Source of the DNA: Methylomonas sp.
GTDB lineage: Bacteria; Pseudomonadota; Gammaproteobacteria; Methylococcales; Methylomonadaceae
NCBI GenBank assembly: GCA_026989715.1
Contig: JALSIU010000096.1
Coordinates: 1-24,798 of the forward strand
Direction: 5' to 3'
DNA length: 24,798 bases
The notes beneath the pieces are model-generated. The model did no database searches. It was not told the DNA's origin and saw only the letters and a list, made by a program, of their open reading frames with translations. Positions 23,132 through 24,798 of the stretch are shown here, one piece after another (position 1 is the stretch's first letter; each line of letters opens with the position of its first letter). The position numbers were made by a program, and so were the translations under genes.

Positions 23132-24798
23132 ATGACGAATACGGAAGCACTTTTAGCAAAGTTTTATAAATTATCGCGCACGGAACAAGAAATTCTATTG
23201 GTGTTGTCAATAGTGTTTGTCCCTATCGGCCAGATGCGGTTCAAAGCGGTTGTTCGTGAAACGAGCGATATTAAACCTCCTGCCTATAAAGAGGTTGCTA
23301 GTCCATTGAAAGAAAAATTAGCAAAAGCAGGGCTGATTGTGGTGACTCCTGATGGCTGGATGTGTCATAGAGATTTATCGGAAGTGTTGATGCGTGTGGC
23401 TATGCGTGAACATGCTGATTTATTTGCAAAGGTGGTGCAATATTGTCGTATCTCTCGTGAGTATGAGTCTTATCGGTTGCGGGTGTTTTATCTCGTGCGT
23501 GACTTACGTTTTTGTTTGTATGAACATGATATTGCCGGGCTTTCTGAGTTGTTGACGGCGTTGTGCGCGGAGTTTCCTGAGCAAGTACTTGATGCGCTGA
23601 ATTTGGTCTTTTTTGATGCGCAAGATAAGGCATGGTTTGAGTCGCTAGGACCTAAGTTGATGCATTTGATTTTGTCGACTTATATTGAGATAGGTGTTTT
23701 TGAGTTAATTGACTTGCGTTGGCAGGTGCAAATATTACAGGATAGTTTACAAAATGATGCTGCGTTATTTTTGCCTTTGCGGCATGTTTTAGCGGAGTAC
23801 TATTTGGCACGCGGCGAGCTAGAACTTGCCGAATCTTTAATTCAGGATGATGCGAGCTTGGCCGCGTTAAGCTTAAAAGCAAGTCTTTGTTTTATGGCTA
23901 ATCGTCAGACGGAGGCATTGACTCTTTTTTATAGTGTATTGCAACAGCTAAAAAAACAAACGCGCAAACGCAATGTTGCGTTGCCTGGCATGCAGGGCTT
24001 GTTTTTTAATTTGGCTTTATTGAAATCCGGGGATAAGGAAAACATTCAGTTTTTAAAAAAGCAGTTGCGGATAATGATTAAAATGGGAGGCAATGGGCAT
24101 TTTGATTATTTGAATAACTATTTGCTTGAAGTGATTGATGTTTATCAGGCAAAAAAAGAGGTGTTGGAGTCAAAGTTTTTATTGAAAGATATAGATGGAG
24201 CGTATGCTACTTTATTTCGGTATTTAATGTTGTATTGGGTAGGCGAGCAGGCATTGATATTGAAGGAGGATGTAAAGGCGATAGAGGATTTTTGTTTGCG
24301 TGCGGGGCGGGTTAATAATCATTTTTATGAGGCTATCAGTGCCACGTTATTGCAAAGGCTGGGATTTAAAAGTTTAAAAATTAAAGCTATTGCGGATCAA
24401 TATCAAGCAAGCGAATATGTGTATCTTGTCGATTTGTTACCGCGTGTGGAGAAGTGGGAGCGAGCGTTACAGGCATTGAGTCAATTAAATGAGGGTGAGA
24501 CTCAAGAGAAGGTGCCGGCTCAGGATAAGCGGATGATTTGGCTTCTGACCTTAAATGATAGCACTGTGACGTTAGAGCCTCGGGAGCAACGATTGGGTAA
24601 AACGGGGCGTTGGACGAAAGGCCGCCCCGTGGCTTTAAAAAGACTGCATCAGCACTTGGAGGATTTTGATTATTTGACCGACCAGGATTTGCGAATTTGT
24701 GCGCATATTGAAATCAGTTATGAGAGTCAGTTCTATGGGTACTATGGTCGTAGTGAGACGTTTGTTTTAGGGGGAAGTGCTATATTAGCGGCAGTAGG
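23132..24798 (+). CDS. Large protein, N-terminal part, possibly SNF2-type helicase (3' end outside window)
   Basis: An uninterrupted frame from ATG 23132 to the right edge, at least 555 residues. The first 90 residues look like a winged helix (LSRTEQEILLVLSIVFVPIG, then PLKEKLAKAGLIVVTPDGW). Then follows a long helical, Leu-rich region resembling TPR-like repeats (for example LAEYYLARGELELAESLIQD). Near the edge comes GRWTKGRPVALKRLHQHLED, then YYGRSETFVLGGSAILAAVG. From memory this tail resembles the region preceding the ATPase of large SNF2/DEAD-box helicases in methylotrophic gammaproteobacteria, but no helicase motif lies in the window, so the call is tentative. A perfect -10 TATAAT (23089-23094) about 40 bases upstream suggests its own promoter; the -35 is weak. 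No clear ribosome binding site. Confidence 0.6.
   Translation, partial: MTNTEALLAKFYKLSRTEQEILLVLSIVFVPIGQMRFKAVVRETSDIKPPAYKEVASPLKEKLAKAGLIVVTPDGWMCHRDLSEVLMRVAMREHADLFAKVVQYCRISREYESYRLRVFYLVRDLRFCLYEHDIAGLSELLTALCAEFPEQVLDALNLVFFDAQDKAWFESLGPKLMHLILSTYIEIGVFELIDLRWQVQILQDSLQNDAALFLPLRHVLAEYYLARGELELAESLIQDDASLAALSLKASLCFMANRQTEALTLFYSVLQQLKKQTRKRNVALPGMQGLFFNLALLKSGDKENIQFLKKQLRIMIKMGGNGHFDYLNNYLLEVIDVYQAKKEVLESKFLLKDIDGAYATLFRYLMLYWVGEQALILKEDVKAIEDFCLRAGRVNNHFYEAISATLLQRLGFKSLKIKAIADQYQASEYVYLVDLLPRVEKWERALQALSQLNEGETQEKVPAQDKRMIWLLTLNDSTVTLEPREQRLGKTGRWTKGRPVALKRLHQHLEDFDYLTDQDLRICAHIEISYESQFYGYYGRSETFVLGGSAILAAV

Noticed and set aside
1..24798. CRISPR arrays, tRNA or rRNA genes, insertion sequences
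   Set aside because: No regularly spaced repeats, no tRNA-like cloverleaf segments, no transposase motifs or terminal inverted repeats were noticed on either strand; spacing between genes leaves little room for them.

Overview
The window reads as an AT-leaning chromosomal segment of a gammaproteobacterium. Support comes from a ChpA/PilL-type chemotaxis kinase end (type IV pili), adjacent rplM-rpsI, the dnaB-alr pair found in enterobacteria and relatives, a gamma-type Zur and a ZnuD-like zinc receptor. The mix resembles methanotroph-type (Methylococcales) genomes, but that is an impression and not proven. Almost all genes lie on the + strand; the exception is a zinc block on the - strand (7438-10216).

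Layout. 3-1646: 3' end of a large CheA-like hybrid kinase (open at the left edge). 1805-2962: a NemR-like TetR repressor with two matching operators, its terminator, and a small membrane protein under the second operator. 3026-4976 and 5056-6051: an mlaE-mlaF-mlaD lipid-transport operon preceded by a long hairpin. 6090-7297: merR, a MerR-type promoter, merT and merP, with no merA. 7438-10216 (-): ZnuD-like TonB receptor, zur, and a small membrane protein, with a Zur-box-like palindrome in front. 10484-10816: a decayed 3' end of a type I restriction hsdR gene. 10977-12590: an FAD-dependent dehydrogenase. 12640-13653: promoter, rplM, rpsI and a strong terminator. 13708-16196: dnaB and alr with a 4-base overlap. 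23132 to the right edge: the N-terminal part of a large protein, possibly an SNF2-type helicase.

The most interesting region is 16361-23015, a tightly packed four-gene operon placed between the housekeeping gene alr and the large right-edge gene. It encodes a B12-binding radical SAM enzyme, a NodU/CmcH-type carbamoyltransferase, a 720-residue protein built from two haem-oxygenase-like diiron (HDO) domains of which only the second keeps its metal ligands, and an AlkB-like membrane diiron hydroxylase. The first three are joined by ATGA start/stop overlaps. Together they look like a compact, possibly undescribed pathway that modifies a hydrophobic or lipid-like metabolite by C-alkylation or rearrangement, O-carbamoylation and two iron-dependent oxidations. 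The product cannot be named from sequence alone.
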